Assembly: GCA_000987045.1 (NCBI GenBank)
Contig: LAKY01000035.1
Span: 1 to 37,287, forward strand
DNA from: Clostridiales bacterium PH28_bin88
GTDB lineage: Bacteria; Bacillota; PH28-bin88
DNA length: 37,287 bases
Direction of reading: 5' to 3'
Shown here: one piece after another, positions 6,721-14,042 of the stretch
Position numbering within the stretch: the first letter of the stretch is position 1
Layout: the number at the start of each line of letters is the position of its first letter
Made by a program: the position numbers and the translations under genes
The notes under the pieces: generated by a model
Database searches by the model: none
Told to the model about the DNA's origin: nothing
Seen by the model: the letters and a program-made list of their open reading frames with translations, nothing else

Positions 6721-7809
6721 GACATCCATGTCAACCCACACACACAGCCTGACGTTGCCAGGGGGTGTATCAATTCGAAGCACCCCTTGCCGTCTAGATG
6801 CGGGTGGGGAGTTCAACTGGTGAATTTTCACCAGTTCGCTGAATATCGTTTACCGTTGCGGGGCGCTCCTTGCCATCTTTGCCTTCGGTGCGGGTGGGAA
6901 GTTCAGGTGCTGGATTTCCAGCAACTCGTTTTGTATCCTCAATTACTGTAGTGTTGTGTACTTTCAGCGCATCCGCTATCTTCCTGTAACTCCATCCCTG
7001 TTGCCTGAGCTTTAACGACAGTTCGCGCCTGGGTTTGTCAGATTTCTGACAACCCTTAGTACTCCTCAATTTTGAGGAGACCGTCAAGGGGGGGTCTCAA
7101 TCTATACCACCCTGCAGGTGTCGTCAGATCGTCGATGCCTTTTCAGTAGTGGTCAAACTGTCCACTACTGTTCCCATATGCACACGCGAGAGAGATTTTC
7201 GGTAAACTCGGGTTACCGAAATTCTCCCCCCGGTGCGCGCCGGAGCGCAAGATGTAACGGGATGTGCGAACCTGGGAAAATTCCCAAGTTCACAGGGGGT
7301 TGCGTTTTTACAATACCAATTCGTCACCGTGTGACGGAAAGCCATGTTCCTTCAAGTCATCATTTTGAGTACTTGATTTTCCAGGGATGTCGCAGTGCGA
7401 CAGGGGTTGTCTGCTTCGCGCTATTTATGAGGTTTTCCATTTGGGAAACCTGACACAGGTTAAGGGATTGTATTTTTGCAATACCCCAGGTAGTGCCAGG
7501 GGTGCCACCCCCTTTCGTCCGCCCGGTGACGAAACCATGCCGCATAGCAGCAGGGTTTTTACGAATTCGTAAAAATTACCCTTGGGAGGATGGTTTTTCA
7601 TCCCCCTACCAAAACGGTTAATGGGTAGCGCAATCTGCACTATCCTGTGGGGTAGGTCAATGTGACATACCCTTTGGCTTTAAGGGCACTAACTTATCGT
7701 CATTTTGGCGAGAAGTTAAGGTTATCGGAAATTTTCGGGGAACCTTCGGCCCAGTAACCACCAAGGCGGTGGGCGTACTCAATACCGGTCATCCAGGTTT
7801 TTGGATACC
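6721..7809. repeat. array of >20 consecutive hairpins with unrelated sequences
   Basis: Short inverted repeats follow one another across about 1.1 kb, with a pause at 6925-7030. Clear examples (outer limits): 6762-6786 GGGGTG/CACCCC; 6815-6836 (10-bp arms); 6908-6923 TGCTGG/CCAGCA; 7031-7055; 7062-7079 CTCCTCAA/TTGAGGAG; 7077-7098 GAGACC/GGTCTC; 7144-7170 (9-bp arms); 7198-7220 TTCGGTAA/TTACCGAA; 7234-7249; 7268-7291; 7322-7336 CGTCAC/GTGACG; 7352-7376; 7388-7402 TGTCGC/GCGACA; 7430-7451; 7447-7461; 7499-7511; 7513-7534 TTTCGTC/GACGAAA; 7556-7575 (a perfect 20-bp palindrome); 7588-7603; 7651-7671; 7689-7720; 7720-7744; 7758-7772; 7787-7809. The arms share no common sequence, several have mismatches or bulges, and T-runs are absent. 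No credible gene covers 7090-7826. The function is not recognised. Confidence 0.85.
6794..7087 (-). pseudogene. helix-turn-helix protein fragment with hairpin-encoding tail
   Basis: The recognisable core (about residues 20-55) is RRELSLKLRQQGWSYRKIAD followed by ALKVHNTTVIEDTKRV, a sigma-70-region-4/Trp-repressor-like HTH typical of mobile-element DNA-binding proteins. The tail has EGKDGKERPATV, a motif common in such plasmid and phage proteins. It also has a twice-repeated segment ending ELPTR, each copy encoded beside a DNA hairpin (6815-6836 and 6908-6923). The only start is a TTG at 7087 after a run of C, with no ribosome binding site, and the first 18 codons run through two array hairpins. 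It is therefore probably a remnant of a larger gene invaded or eroded by the array. Confidence 0.5.
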
Positions 7810-7826
7810 TTTCGGTCGCAAGTCGA

Positions 7827-9084
7827 CTAAAAGGGTCTGAATTTAGTTACCATGCTCTCAAACTGCAGAGGAATGTTTTTGCGAGACCAAGTATAGAACG
7901 GCATTACAGACTTCAAGTATTTCTGTTCAAACGGTGTCAGGTCTTGGTAGTCAAATAGATGCTTCTTTACCACTTCTGCCGCTTTTTTCGGTGTAGTCCC
8001 TTTGTTGAGTTGGTCAACAAATAGGGCAAGCTTGGAGTTTGTCTCCATGCTGGAGTTAAGGTCACGCCCCCGCTGAATCAACCCTCTGCCCTTTCCGGTC
8101 AATTGCTGCCTGGCTTCTTTAATTAGATCCGCGCCGCTTGTGGTTGAGAAAAAATTACTACTGTCTAATGCCTGTTGCCGGAACAAGTCAAGCACCTGCT
8201 GGTAGTCCATGCCGTTAGCGATGCGCCCGGCCTTGCCGGTCTGGATACCAAAGGCGTCTAGATATGGCCGAGGCGATTTCAACCCCGCCAGCCAGGAGTT
8301 AAAGATGTTGCCTTGCAGGTTCCGGGAATAGTAACCGGGATTCATGGTTGTTACTGTGCTTACCCACAATCCTTGTACTTTCTGCCAGAGGTTACGCATC
8401 TCACGGCTGGCCGTATCATCCTGAAAGGTGCGCATGGCTTCTTCCAGGTACTCCCCAACGTGTTCCGGCACGGCGTAACGCGGCACGTTCTTGGTTACGC
8501 CTATGCCTCCCTCCTTAGTTGGGTAGAACCTGAACGGACCTTCCGGTTCCCATATCTTCCACCCAGGCGGGGATGCCTGTCCCTTCTTGATGGGCATAGC
8601 CCACTTCGGGTTTGCAGCCACGTCGTTCAAGAACTTTTGCGTAGCTATAGCACGCTCCAGGCGGGCATTACGTACTGCATCGGCCACCGACATACGGGGT
8701 TCAAAGAATCCCCTGCCCATACGCCGGTTTATTTCTTCAACCGTGCCTTCCAAGGTACGCACCCTGGCGTTGGGGTCATACGCCCTTAGTGGACTAGTCT
8801 TGCCACCGATAGTTTTCGTACCGGCCTTTTTGGAGAGGGTTTCAAATTCCTGCCCCGGTATATGGGCAAGGTAGTCCTCTAGCTCATTGATTTTCAGACC
8901 GACCTTTTTAGCTTCCTGCACCAAGCCTTTGTTGATGTCAGCCCACTTCTGCGCGTACTGCCGCACTTCCTTTTTGGCTCGCAGGTCCGCCACGTTCCTT
9001 GCGGCTACCTTCGCATACGGCTGTTCCCGGAGTTTACCCGCCAATATCTGTTCCTCCGGCGTGAACTGTTTCCCTTCCTCATAG
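7827..9084 (-). pseudogene. polyvalent-type (LPD38-like) protein, C-terminal part
   Basis: The open frame encodes about 415 residues. The C-terminal part (NSKLALFVDQLNKGTTPKKA, LFDYQDLTPFEQKYLKSVMP, FYTWSRKNIPLQFESM) matches the pattern of the LPD38-type domain of large polyvalent proteins, which phages and conjugative elements deliver or package with their DNA. The frame opens without its own start and joins the upstream frame through a one-base shift at about 9075-9095 (tail RQAMRKG in one frame, YEEGKQFTPEEQ in the other). The 3' end (SMVTKFRPF) runs straight into the hairpin array, suggesting truncation there too. The family call is moderate. The broken state is seen directly. Confidence 0.62.
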
Positions 9085-10384
9085 CCTGCCGCATGACTTC
9101 CTGGGGTTTAGCGCGGTATTCCTTCTGGAACTGTTCCACTCGTTGCACCCAAGGCTTAAATTCTTCCTCGGCTATACCAGCAGGTTTGAAACGGAAGCCC
9201 TTAAATGCCTTGCCTACCGCTTCGCCAGCCTTGGTAGCGGCAACAACTTCCCGCACAGGTGCAGAGACTATTTTTGCGGCTTCCAACGCTTTGGCGGTGC
9301 CGGGGATAGCTTTACCGGCAAACTTTAGAGAGGTTTTCCCTGCGGCACTTGCACCAAGAGTTAGGTAGGTAGTGGGATCAAAAGCGACATCCAAGGCATA
9401 CCCAAGGCCAGATCGCAACGCCCCCGGTTGCATCCCGGCCTGTCCAAGGACATCCGTATAGGAGGTACGTTCCTGCCCAGTTAACCCACGCCACCCCGCC
9501 CCGAGAACATCCATAGGTGAACTTTTCTTGTCATCCGTAATTTCCTTGGCAATGTTGGCTGAGGCATAAGTTCCACGGGACCAAAGGTCACCAATATCTC
9601 CCAACAAGCCGGTATTGCGTGGCGTGTTTAGTAGCCGTTCCATGAAATTACGATCGTAGGGTTCTATTTGACCATCTTGCGAAAGTTGGCTTAAACCCTT
9701 ATGTACCAAGGGGTCTGGCAACATGTTCATAAGGGTCTTTTGACCATCTTGCCAGAGTGCTTGTGTATCAAGGCTTTCCGGCTTTTTTGCAAGATGCTCA
9801 TTTAAGGCCTTTATAGGGAATTCAAACACTCTACCTTTTTGACCATCTTGCCTAAGCGACCATAACCAGTTCCCTTTTCCCTTGTTACCCTCGCTTATTC
9901 GTCGCGTCTTGACGCCAAGTTTTTCCTTGGCGCGTTTGAGTGTTATTTCGCTAATACCTTGTTTTTTCGCCTCCTTAAATAATTCCGGGGCAGGTTTAGA
10001 ACCATTCAATAGATTGTCTTTTAGAAAGTCCATGGCCTCTTCGATCGCGCTCTTTTCTTCCCTGCTTTTTATTGGTGCCAACAATGCTTCCGCCGAAACA
10101 TCGCATATCCCTGTCCAGAAAAAGCCACCTTCCCTTAACTCATAGCCTATAGAAGAACCAAGTGGCGCCAGTGAACTCTTAACATGGGCCATTACCCTTT
10201 TTTGGGTATCTTCAGGGTTTAGTCCCTCCAACAGAATCGACCTGGCTGCTGCGGCAAAGTTAATGCTTCCTAACCCCCGGTAAATACTTCGATCCTGCTG
10301 TCCTTTTCCTAAATGCCGGATACATACAACGGCACACTCGTACTTCTCAGCCAGGCTTGCAAGTCCTGACAGTACCGGCCTGAC
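9085..10384 (-). pseudogene. chimeric frame: AAA helicase C-terminus fused to polyvalent-protein N-part
   Basis: This is one reading frame with no start of its own; it continues the AAA ATPase frame past a TAA at 10385-10387. The first part (VRPVLSGLASLAEKYECAVV, CIRHLGKG, GLGSINFAAAARSILL, then SEITLKRAKEKLGVK and GNWLWSL) is the C-terminal half of an AAA_25/RepA-like replicative helicase. It is followed by three copies of a QDGQ-containing segment. From about 9640 (LLNTPRNTGLLGDIGDLWSR, GLGYALDVAFDPTTYLT) the sequence looks like the N-terminal part of the polyvalent-type protein. The fusion implies a deletion that joined two genes. A frameshift follows near 9085. Confidence 0.62.
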
Positions 10385-10771
10385 TTAATTTGCCCTGTGC
10401 ATATCCACACCAGCCCCTAAGTAAGCCTGCAAAGGGTCTATTATTACCAGCGATGGTTTAAGTCTCTGCAGAGTGTTCTCGATAATCTCCAAATCACGCA
10501 AGGTTACGTGTTTCTGTTCCTCTTCGCCCTCCTCTTTCCAACCCATCAAAGCAAACACCATGTTGGTATCTGCTTTAGCGGCATCCAGCCGTGGCCTCAG
10601 GGTATCCCCTAACCCATCTTCAGCCGTCATATACAACACCGTTGATGGCTCTCTCCTTTCTCGCGGGACACCATCTATCCCTGGAAACGGATCTCCCTTG
10701 CTCACGCTCGCCGCAATCTGTAGAGCTAAGAATGTTTTGCCTACACCCGGATCACCTTCGAGAAGTGTCAA
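10385..10771 (-). pseudogene. AAA_25/RepA-like ATPase, central part, ended by a nonsense codon
   Basis: Walker A GDPGVGKT (about residues 6-13), ALQIAASVSKGDPFPG and VLYMTAEDG follow, with Walker B LVIIDPLQAYLG near residue 110. Together these identify the AAA_25 family of hexameric replicative helicases found in phage and plasmid primase-helicases. The frame stops at TAA 10385-10387 in HRAN-stop-VRPVL, where relatives as I know them have a sense codon (typically Glu, GAA), and the protein continues in the same frame beyond. Upstream, the frame opens at a TAA close to 10830 and joins the Prim-Pol fragment out of frame. The gene is therefore inactive as a full protein. Confidence 0.72.
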
Positions 10772-10878
10772 TTTACCGCAGTTTTCACAGAAGGCGTTGG
10801 ATGAAGAAACTTATCCTTAACGCTCCGTCGGCCCAGGTCTCCGTCTACATCTAGAACTACAAGTCCACTTATTCGCAT
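10768..10878 (-). pseudogene. Prim-Pol (bifunctional primase/polymerase) fragment
   Basis: Encodes 36 aa from the ATG at 10878, preceded by GAAAGGGG. GLVVLDVDGDLGRRSVK, with LHPTPSVKT later, matches the first catalytic segment of archaeal-eukaryotic-type Prim-Pol domains: the DxD in LDVDG, then the TPTVxTGRG-like strand. The sequence then jumps into the ATPase in another frame, so the rest of the primase domain has been deleted. The call is from motif shape only, but the neighbouring AAA_25 helicase, the usual fusion partner, supports it. Confidence 0.5.
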
Positions 10879-10898
10879 GTACTCATACCCCTTTCTAT

Positions 10899-10927
10899 TT
10901 GACGTGTTATCGCACTTTTGCTATAAT
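10899..10927 (+). promoter_or_regulatory. sigma-A promoter of the higBA operon
   Basis: TTGACG (10899-10904) and TATAAT (10922-10927) are spaced 17 bp apart, and the toxin ATG is 21 bp downstream of the -10 box. This is a strong promoter, as expected for an autoregulated toxin-antitoxin operon. It lies in the gap beside the primase remnant on the other strand. Confidence 0.85.
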
Positions 10928-10947
10928 CGTATTGGAGGGTGGAAGGA

Positions 10948-11244
10948 ATGATTGTTCTCGGATACTACCAACTGCCTAATGGCCGTGAACCCGTAAAAGA
11001 CTTCATTAAAGACCAGGCACCCAAAGACAGTGCCCGCATCCTGCGTGGATTTGCCTTACTCGAAGAATTTTGGCCACACCTCGGTATGCCGTACGTAAGG
11101 AGCATTTCCGGAGAATCCGGCCTCTGGGAATTGAGAGTTGAGGGACAAAAGAAAGTTTTTCGCGTTTTCTTCTGTCACGAAGGCGGAAAAATCGTCCTTC
11201 TGCACGCCATAGTTAAGAAAAGCCAGCTGCACCCCCTTGAATGA
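10948..11244 (+). CDS. higB: HigB/RelE-like toxin (Gp49-like family)
   Basis: Encodes 98 aa. The start is placed at the ATG at 10948 because GGAGGG lies 8 nt upstream; a GTG at 10941-side codons of the same frame overlaps that site. The order of motifs is that of Gp49-like/HigB ribosome-dependent mRNA interferases of the RelE superfamily: a DFIKDQAPKDSARIL helix, ...GMPYVRSISGESGLWELRVE, KKVFRVFFCHEGGKIVLLHA and a C-terminal KKSQ. The toxin gene precedes the antitoxin gene, the order typical of higBA. Both genes are intact, with their own promoter and terminator, on the strand opposite to nearly everything else in the window, which fits an independently acquired addiction module. Confidence 0.9.
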   Translation: MIVLGYYQLPNGREPVKDFIKDQAPKDSARILRGFALLEEFWPHLGMPYVRSISGESGLWELRVEGQKKVFRVFFCHEGGKIVLLHAIVKKSQLHPLE

Positions 11245-11295
11245 CCTAAGACTTGCAGCGGAAAGACTTAAACAATGCAAGAAAGGAGTGTAACC

Positions 11296-11571
11296 ATGAG
11301 CACTTTCCGTGACCACCTCCTGGAGGAAATGAAAGACCCTGAATTCGCTAAAGCATGGGAAGAAACAGAATTGGAATACCAAATTGCCAGAGCCATCATT
11401 AAACTGCGGATGGAACGTGGACTCACACAAGAAGAACTAGCCAAGCAAGTTGGCGTAACCCAGTCTGTTATTGCTAGACTTGAAAGCGGCCGACACCTGC
11501 CGTCGTTGCGCTCTTTACACGAATTAGCGGAAAAACTTGGACTAAAGTTAGTGGTTAACTTTGAACCCTGA
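11296..11571 (+). CDS. higA: HigA-like antitoxin, XRE-family HTH
   Basis: Encodes 91 aa. The ATG at 11296 has AGGAG 7 nt upstream. Residues 35-87 are a Cro/CI-type helix-turn-helix (RMERGLTQEELAKQVGVTQS, then VIARLESGRHLPSL, LHELAEKLGLKL). The N-terminal helix (HLLEEMKDPEFAKAWEETE) would contact the toxin. Such proteins neutralise HigB and repress their shared promoter. It lies 51 bp after higB. Confidence 0.92.
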   Translation: MSTFRDHLLEEMKDPEFAKAWEETELEYQIARAIIKLRMERGLTQEELAKQVGVTQSVIARLESGRHLPSLRSLHELAEKLGLKLVVNFEP

Positions 11572-11605
11572 AATGCGCTTCCCGGTTCTGCTAGGTAATG
11601 TATGA

Positions 11606-11650
11606 AAGGGTGGCACCACATGATGGTATTTTGTCACCCTTATTTTTCTC
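11606..11650 (+). terminator. terminator of the higBA operon
   Basis: AAGGGTG (11606-11612) pairs with CACCCTT (11635-11641), and a smaller ACCA/TGGT stem lies within the loop. The hairpin is followed by TATTTTTCTC on the plus strand, 35 bp after the antitoxin stop codon. Confidence 0.65.
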
Positions 11651-11834
11651 ACATGCCGCTTTTCACTTCAATGAGCGGGCTGGCCTCGTTCCGCTCTCGT
11701 CGGCTTCAGTGACGCATAGTGCGCTGGGTCAGCGCTTTCTCCTGCGCCGCCGGCGGCATAGACCAAAACGGGGCTCTGTTCCAGACCCTAGCCTCTCGTT
11801 GGTGGAATAAAGTGTCAAAGAGCACCCCGGCTCA
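11651..11834. other. intergenic stretch between convergent operons
   Basis: This lies between the converging higBA and chemosensory operons. Apart from a GC-rich CGCCGCCGGCGGC palindrome near 11740-11755, I see no gene or signal here. The rest of the gap, 11883-12041, is also empty apart from frames without a ribosome binding site. Confidence 0.5.
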
Positions 11835-11882
11835 GAAAAAGAAAAATGCCGATCAGGCGCCTTTTAAGACGCTGATCGGCAT
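11835..11882 (-). terminator. terminator of the chemosensory operon
   Basis: On the minus strand ATGCCGATCAGCG (11870-11882) pairs, with one bulged base, with CGCCTGATCGGCAT (11846-11859). TTTTTCTTTTT follows. It is a long, stable rho-independent terminator about 160 bp after the last small gene of the operon. Confidence 0.9.
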
Positions 11883-12041
11883 CGTTTCTTTACGCAGCCG
11901 AAACTTAGACATATTTACGTTACTATACTCTGTAGTTAGACATCCATCTTATCATCTGGTTTCTCCCTTCCTATCTTTTTGCGTTGAGACAGGTAAAGTT
12001 TTCAACTGGCCAAGGGTCAAATTGGGTACTCGCGCACCTTT

Positions 12042-12176
12042 TCAGTTCTTTTTTCCTTGGTAATCACAATTCGGATTTTGAGCATCTTTTTCAAGTTCGA
12101 CCTGCTTTAACTCCTTCAAGAGAAATTCGATTTCCTCATCTGTCATGAATTCCCTAATGTCAATTTCATGCGCCAT
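12042..12176 (-). CDS. small acidic protein, 44 aa, last gene of the chemosensory operon
   Basis: The ATG at 12176 lies 20 bp after the cheY stop, with GGAG and GAGAG elements upstream, so the ribosome binding site is only moderate. The protein (MAHEIDIREFMTDEEIEFLL, KELKQVELEKDAQN...) is helical and acidic at its N-terminus and ends with a Lys-rich tail. No family is recognised. Its place between cheY and the operon terminator suggests co-transcription with the chemosensory genes, perhaps as a small regulator or adaptor. That role is inference. Confidence 0.55.
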   Translation of the reverse strand: MAHEIDIREFMTDEEIEFLLKELKQVELEKDAQNPNCDYQGKKN

Positions 12177-12196
12177 ATATATCTCTCATCTCCGTG

Positions 12197-12562
12197 TCAA
12201 ATTTGTACTTTTTTAAGGACAGCCAGCAATTGATCCGGCGTAAATGGTTTGACGATCCAGCCCGTTGCACCGGCTCTTTTTCCTTCTTCCTTTTTGGCCA
12301 GAACCCCTTCGGTAGTAAGCATCAGGATCGGCGTGAAACGGTACTCGGGAAATACCCTGACCTCTTTAATAAAGCCTATGCCATCTATCTTGGGCATGTT
12401 GAGGTCCGTTATGATGGCGTTAAATTTGGGTAGAGTCATGACTTTTTGGATAGCCTCCTCCCCATCCTTCGCTTCTTCTACTGTATACCCGGCTTGCGTC
12501 AATACTGTCTTTAGGGCTAACCGCGTGGTATTAGAGTCATCTACCACTAGAATGCTCGGCAT
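12197..12562 (-). CDS. cheY: CheY-like response regulator
   Basis: Encodes 121 aa, a stand-alone receiver domain. Acidic pocket DD is in LVVDDSN, the phospho-acceptor Asp in ITDLNMP, the conserved Thr in LMLTTEG, and the Lys in WIVKPFTP. It would carry the phosphoryl signal from CheA to a motor or other output. It sits 11 bp after the MCP-like gene, and GGGGG precedes the ATG. No output domain is present, so in this cluster the effect is by protein contact, either at the flagellar switch (FliM) or at another machine such as type IV pili. The window does not show which. Confidence 0.93.
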   Translation of the reverse strand: MPSILVVDDSNTTRLALKTVLTQAGYTVEEAKDGEEAIQKVMTLPKFNAIITDLNMPKIDGIGFIKEVRVFPEYRFTPILMLTTEGVLAKKEEGKRAGATGWIVKPFTPDQLLAVLKKVQI

Positions 12563-12573
12563 ACTAATCCCCC

Positions 12574-13773
12574 TTAGAAAAGCTCTACATTGGTGCCTAA
12601 CTCGGCGTTAACCCGTCCTACTGTTCCTTCTTGCCCTACCTTATGGCCAGTTACGGTCTCGTGATTTTTTCTCTCTATTGTTGTGGTGTATTTGTTAATC
12701 AAGACATTCAGCAGTTCCGACGGGGAACGGTCAGCGTCCTTCGCCTGTTGCTCCCAGTTTTCGAAATGTCCTCTCAATTCCGTAAGGCCACCTATGACAT
12801 GTTCCATCTGTTGCCTAGCCAAGTCCTGAAACTGTGCGGTCACCAGCGCTTCGTTAATCTCATTAATTGTTCCGGAAAGAAGACCGACTATGGTATGGGT
12901 AACGTTGAACACGTCTTGCGTAATCCGCTGTAATTTTTCTTGGGAATGAATCTTGTTTGCTTCGATCCGCCCCTGCTCATCATCAATTTTTTGGACGTAC
13001 GCATGAAGCCGGGCAGCAATACCGTTGATTGCAACGGATATCTCCCTGGCTAATTTCTCCACTTTTCTCACTGTCTCAGTAGTGACGTCCGAGAGCCGGC
13101 GAATTTCATGGGCCACTACGGTAAATCCACGTCCGTAACTCCCGGCGCGAGCGGCTTCTATGGAAGCATTTAGCGCTAGAAGATTGGTTTGATAGGCAAT
13201 ATCTTCGATTTGCTTGACAAATGAAGTTAGACTTTCCTCCAATTTGAGGGATACATCCCGGCAACTTTCGGCTCCTGACTGCATATCCCTTTTTAATTCC
13301 ATCAGGGCATTCGTTGATCTATTTCCGGAGTCTCTCAACTGGCGGAAGGCCTCCGCAATCAGGCCTTCATTTTCTGCATCAGCAACATCACCCGTACCGT
13401 ATATCTTGCCAGCCAGATTTTCGGCTTCCCTGGTACCGTTCCGGCTCTTCTCACCCAGTTGGTTCACGGCCTGAATGAGTGAAATAAATGCTTTCTCGCT
13501 GCCTTCTATCACGGCACTAATATTTTTTTGCAGAATGGCGATCAAATCAGTTATTGTCTTGATCTCTTCCCTGTTAAGGGTCAAACCCGAGGGGGTAACT
13601 TGTTCCTCAGTGTGCCCATTAGACTTCTCAGTCTGCATCAGTTTTTCGGGGCTTTCCTGACTCATTTCAGGTGTAGACCTCAAGTTCCTCTTTCCCCAGA
13701 AATAACCCGTGATGAAGCTGGCCGCTGCAACCGGAACGGCCAAGATTGTAAATTCTACAGAAGCCACAGTCAC
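12574..13773 (-). CDS. methyl-accepting-chemotaxis-like protein with one N-terminal membrane segment
   Basis: Encodes 399 aa from a GTG at 13773 that overlaps the STAS stop codon (TAGTG); AAGGAGGGGG lies upstream. Residues 8-28 form a single membrane helix ([17 protein letters not shown]) with no periplasmic domain. The cytoplasmic part contains the conserved MCP hairpin tip ([20 protein letters not shown], then [15 protein letters not shown]) near residues 190-230. The region [20 protein letters not shown] follows the hairpin. The pattern resembles sensory or docking proteins that cluster CheA near the membrane, or CheZ-/McpA-like adaptors that control CheY; its place between STAS and cheY would fit either. 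Ligand sensing is not evident. Confidence 0.85.
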   Translation of the reverse strand: MTVASVEFTILAVPVAAASFITGYFWGKRNLRSTPEMSQESPEKLMQTEKSNGHTEEQVTPSGLTLNREEIKTITDLIAILQKNISAVIEGSEKAFISLIQAVNQLGEKSRNGTREAENLAGKIYGTGDVADAENEGLIAEAFRQLRDSGNRSTNALMELKRDMQSGAESCRDVSLKLEESLTSFVKQIEDIAYQTNLLALNASIEAARAGSYGRGFTVVAHEIRRLSDVTTETVRKVEKLAREISVAINGIAARLHAYVQKIDDEQGRIEANKIHSQEKLQRITQDVFNVTHTIVGLLSGTINEINEALVTAQFQDLARQQMEHVIGGLTELRGHFENWEQQAKDADRSPSELLNVLINKYTTTIERKNHETVTGHKVGQEGTVGRVNAELGTNVELF

Positions 13774-14042
13774 TACCCATCCCCCTCCTTAACCCCGATT
13801 GATGTCAGCAGCGAATGCAGCTCAGAATTGACGGGCAGTAGCACCTGTATGTTCGGACATTCCCGCAGAATCAACAAGACCACTTGCAAGCCGGCCAGGT
13901 CCATGCTTTGCAGGTTCCGCAAATTGAGCATCAGCAGCGTCTGTAACCCCAGGCCCTTCAGGCCAGACCAGCACTCTGCTACTTGTTCGATGTTAAAGGA
14001 GTCATATAATACAAGTTCACCCCAATCAATGCTAAAGGCCAC
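13773..14042 (-). CDS. STAS-domain protein
   Basis: Encodes 89 aa. The core ([44 protein letters not shown]...) has the STAS fold pattern of SpoIIAA-like anti-sigma antagonists, with Ser at the position that is often phosphorylated (LQSMDLAG). It overlaps the end of cheA by 11 bp and the start of the MCP-like gene by 1 bp, so it is made together with them. STAS proteins in chemosensory clusters are uncommon. It may act as a phospho-switch or scaffold in place of CheC/CheD/CheV-type adaptation proteins, which are absent here. Fold confidence is good. The role is inferred. Confidence 0.78.
   Translation of the reverse strand: MAFSIDWGELVLYDSFNIEQVAECWSGLKGLGLQTLLMLNLRNLQSMDLAGLQVVLLILRECPNIQVLLPVNSELHSLLTSIGVKEGDG

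Noticed and set aside
7124..7640. Minus- and plus-strand open frames of 60-111 codons inside the hairpin array
   Set aside because: They have no ribosome binding sites or family resemblance, and they simply read through the hairpins. The GC-rich stems keep stop codons rare.
6721..7809. CRISPR array
   Set aside because: There is no constant repeat and no regular spacer length; each stem has its own sequence, and no cas genes are near.
11719..12063. Plus-strand 114-codon frame between higBA and the chemosensory operon
   Set aside because: It runs through the terminator hairpin at 11835-11882, has no ribosome binding site, and its composition is not protein-like.
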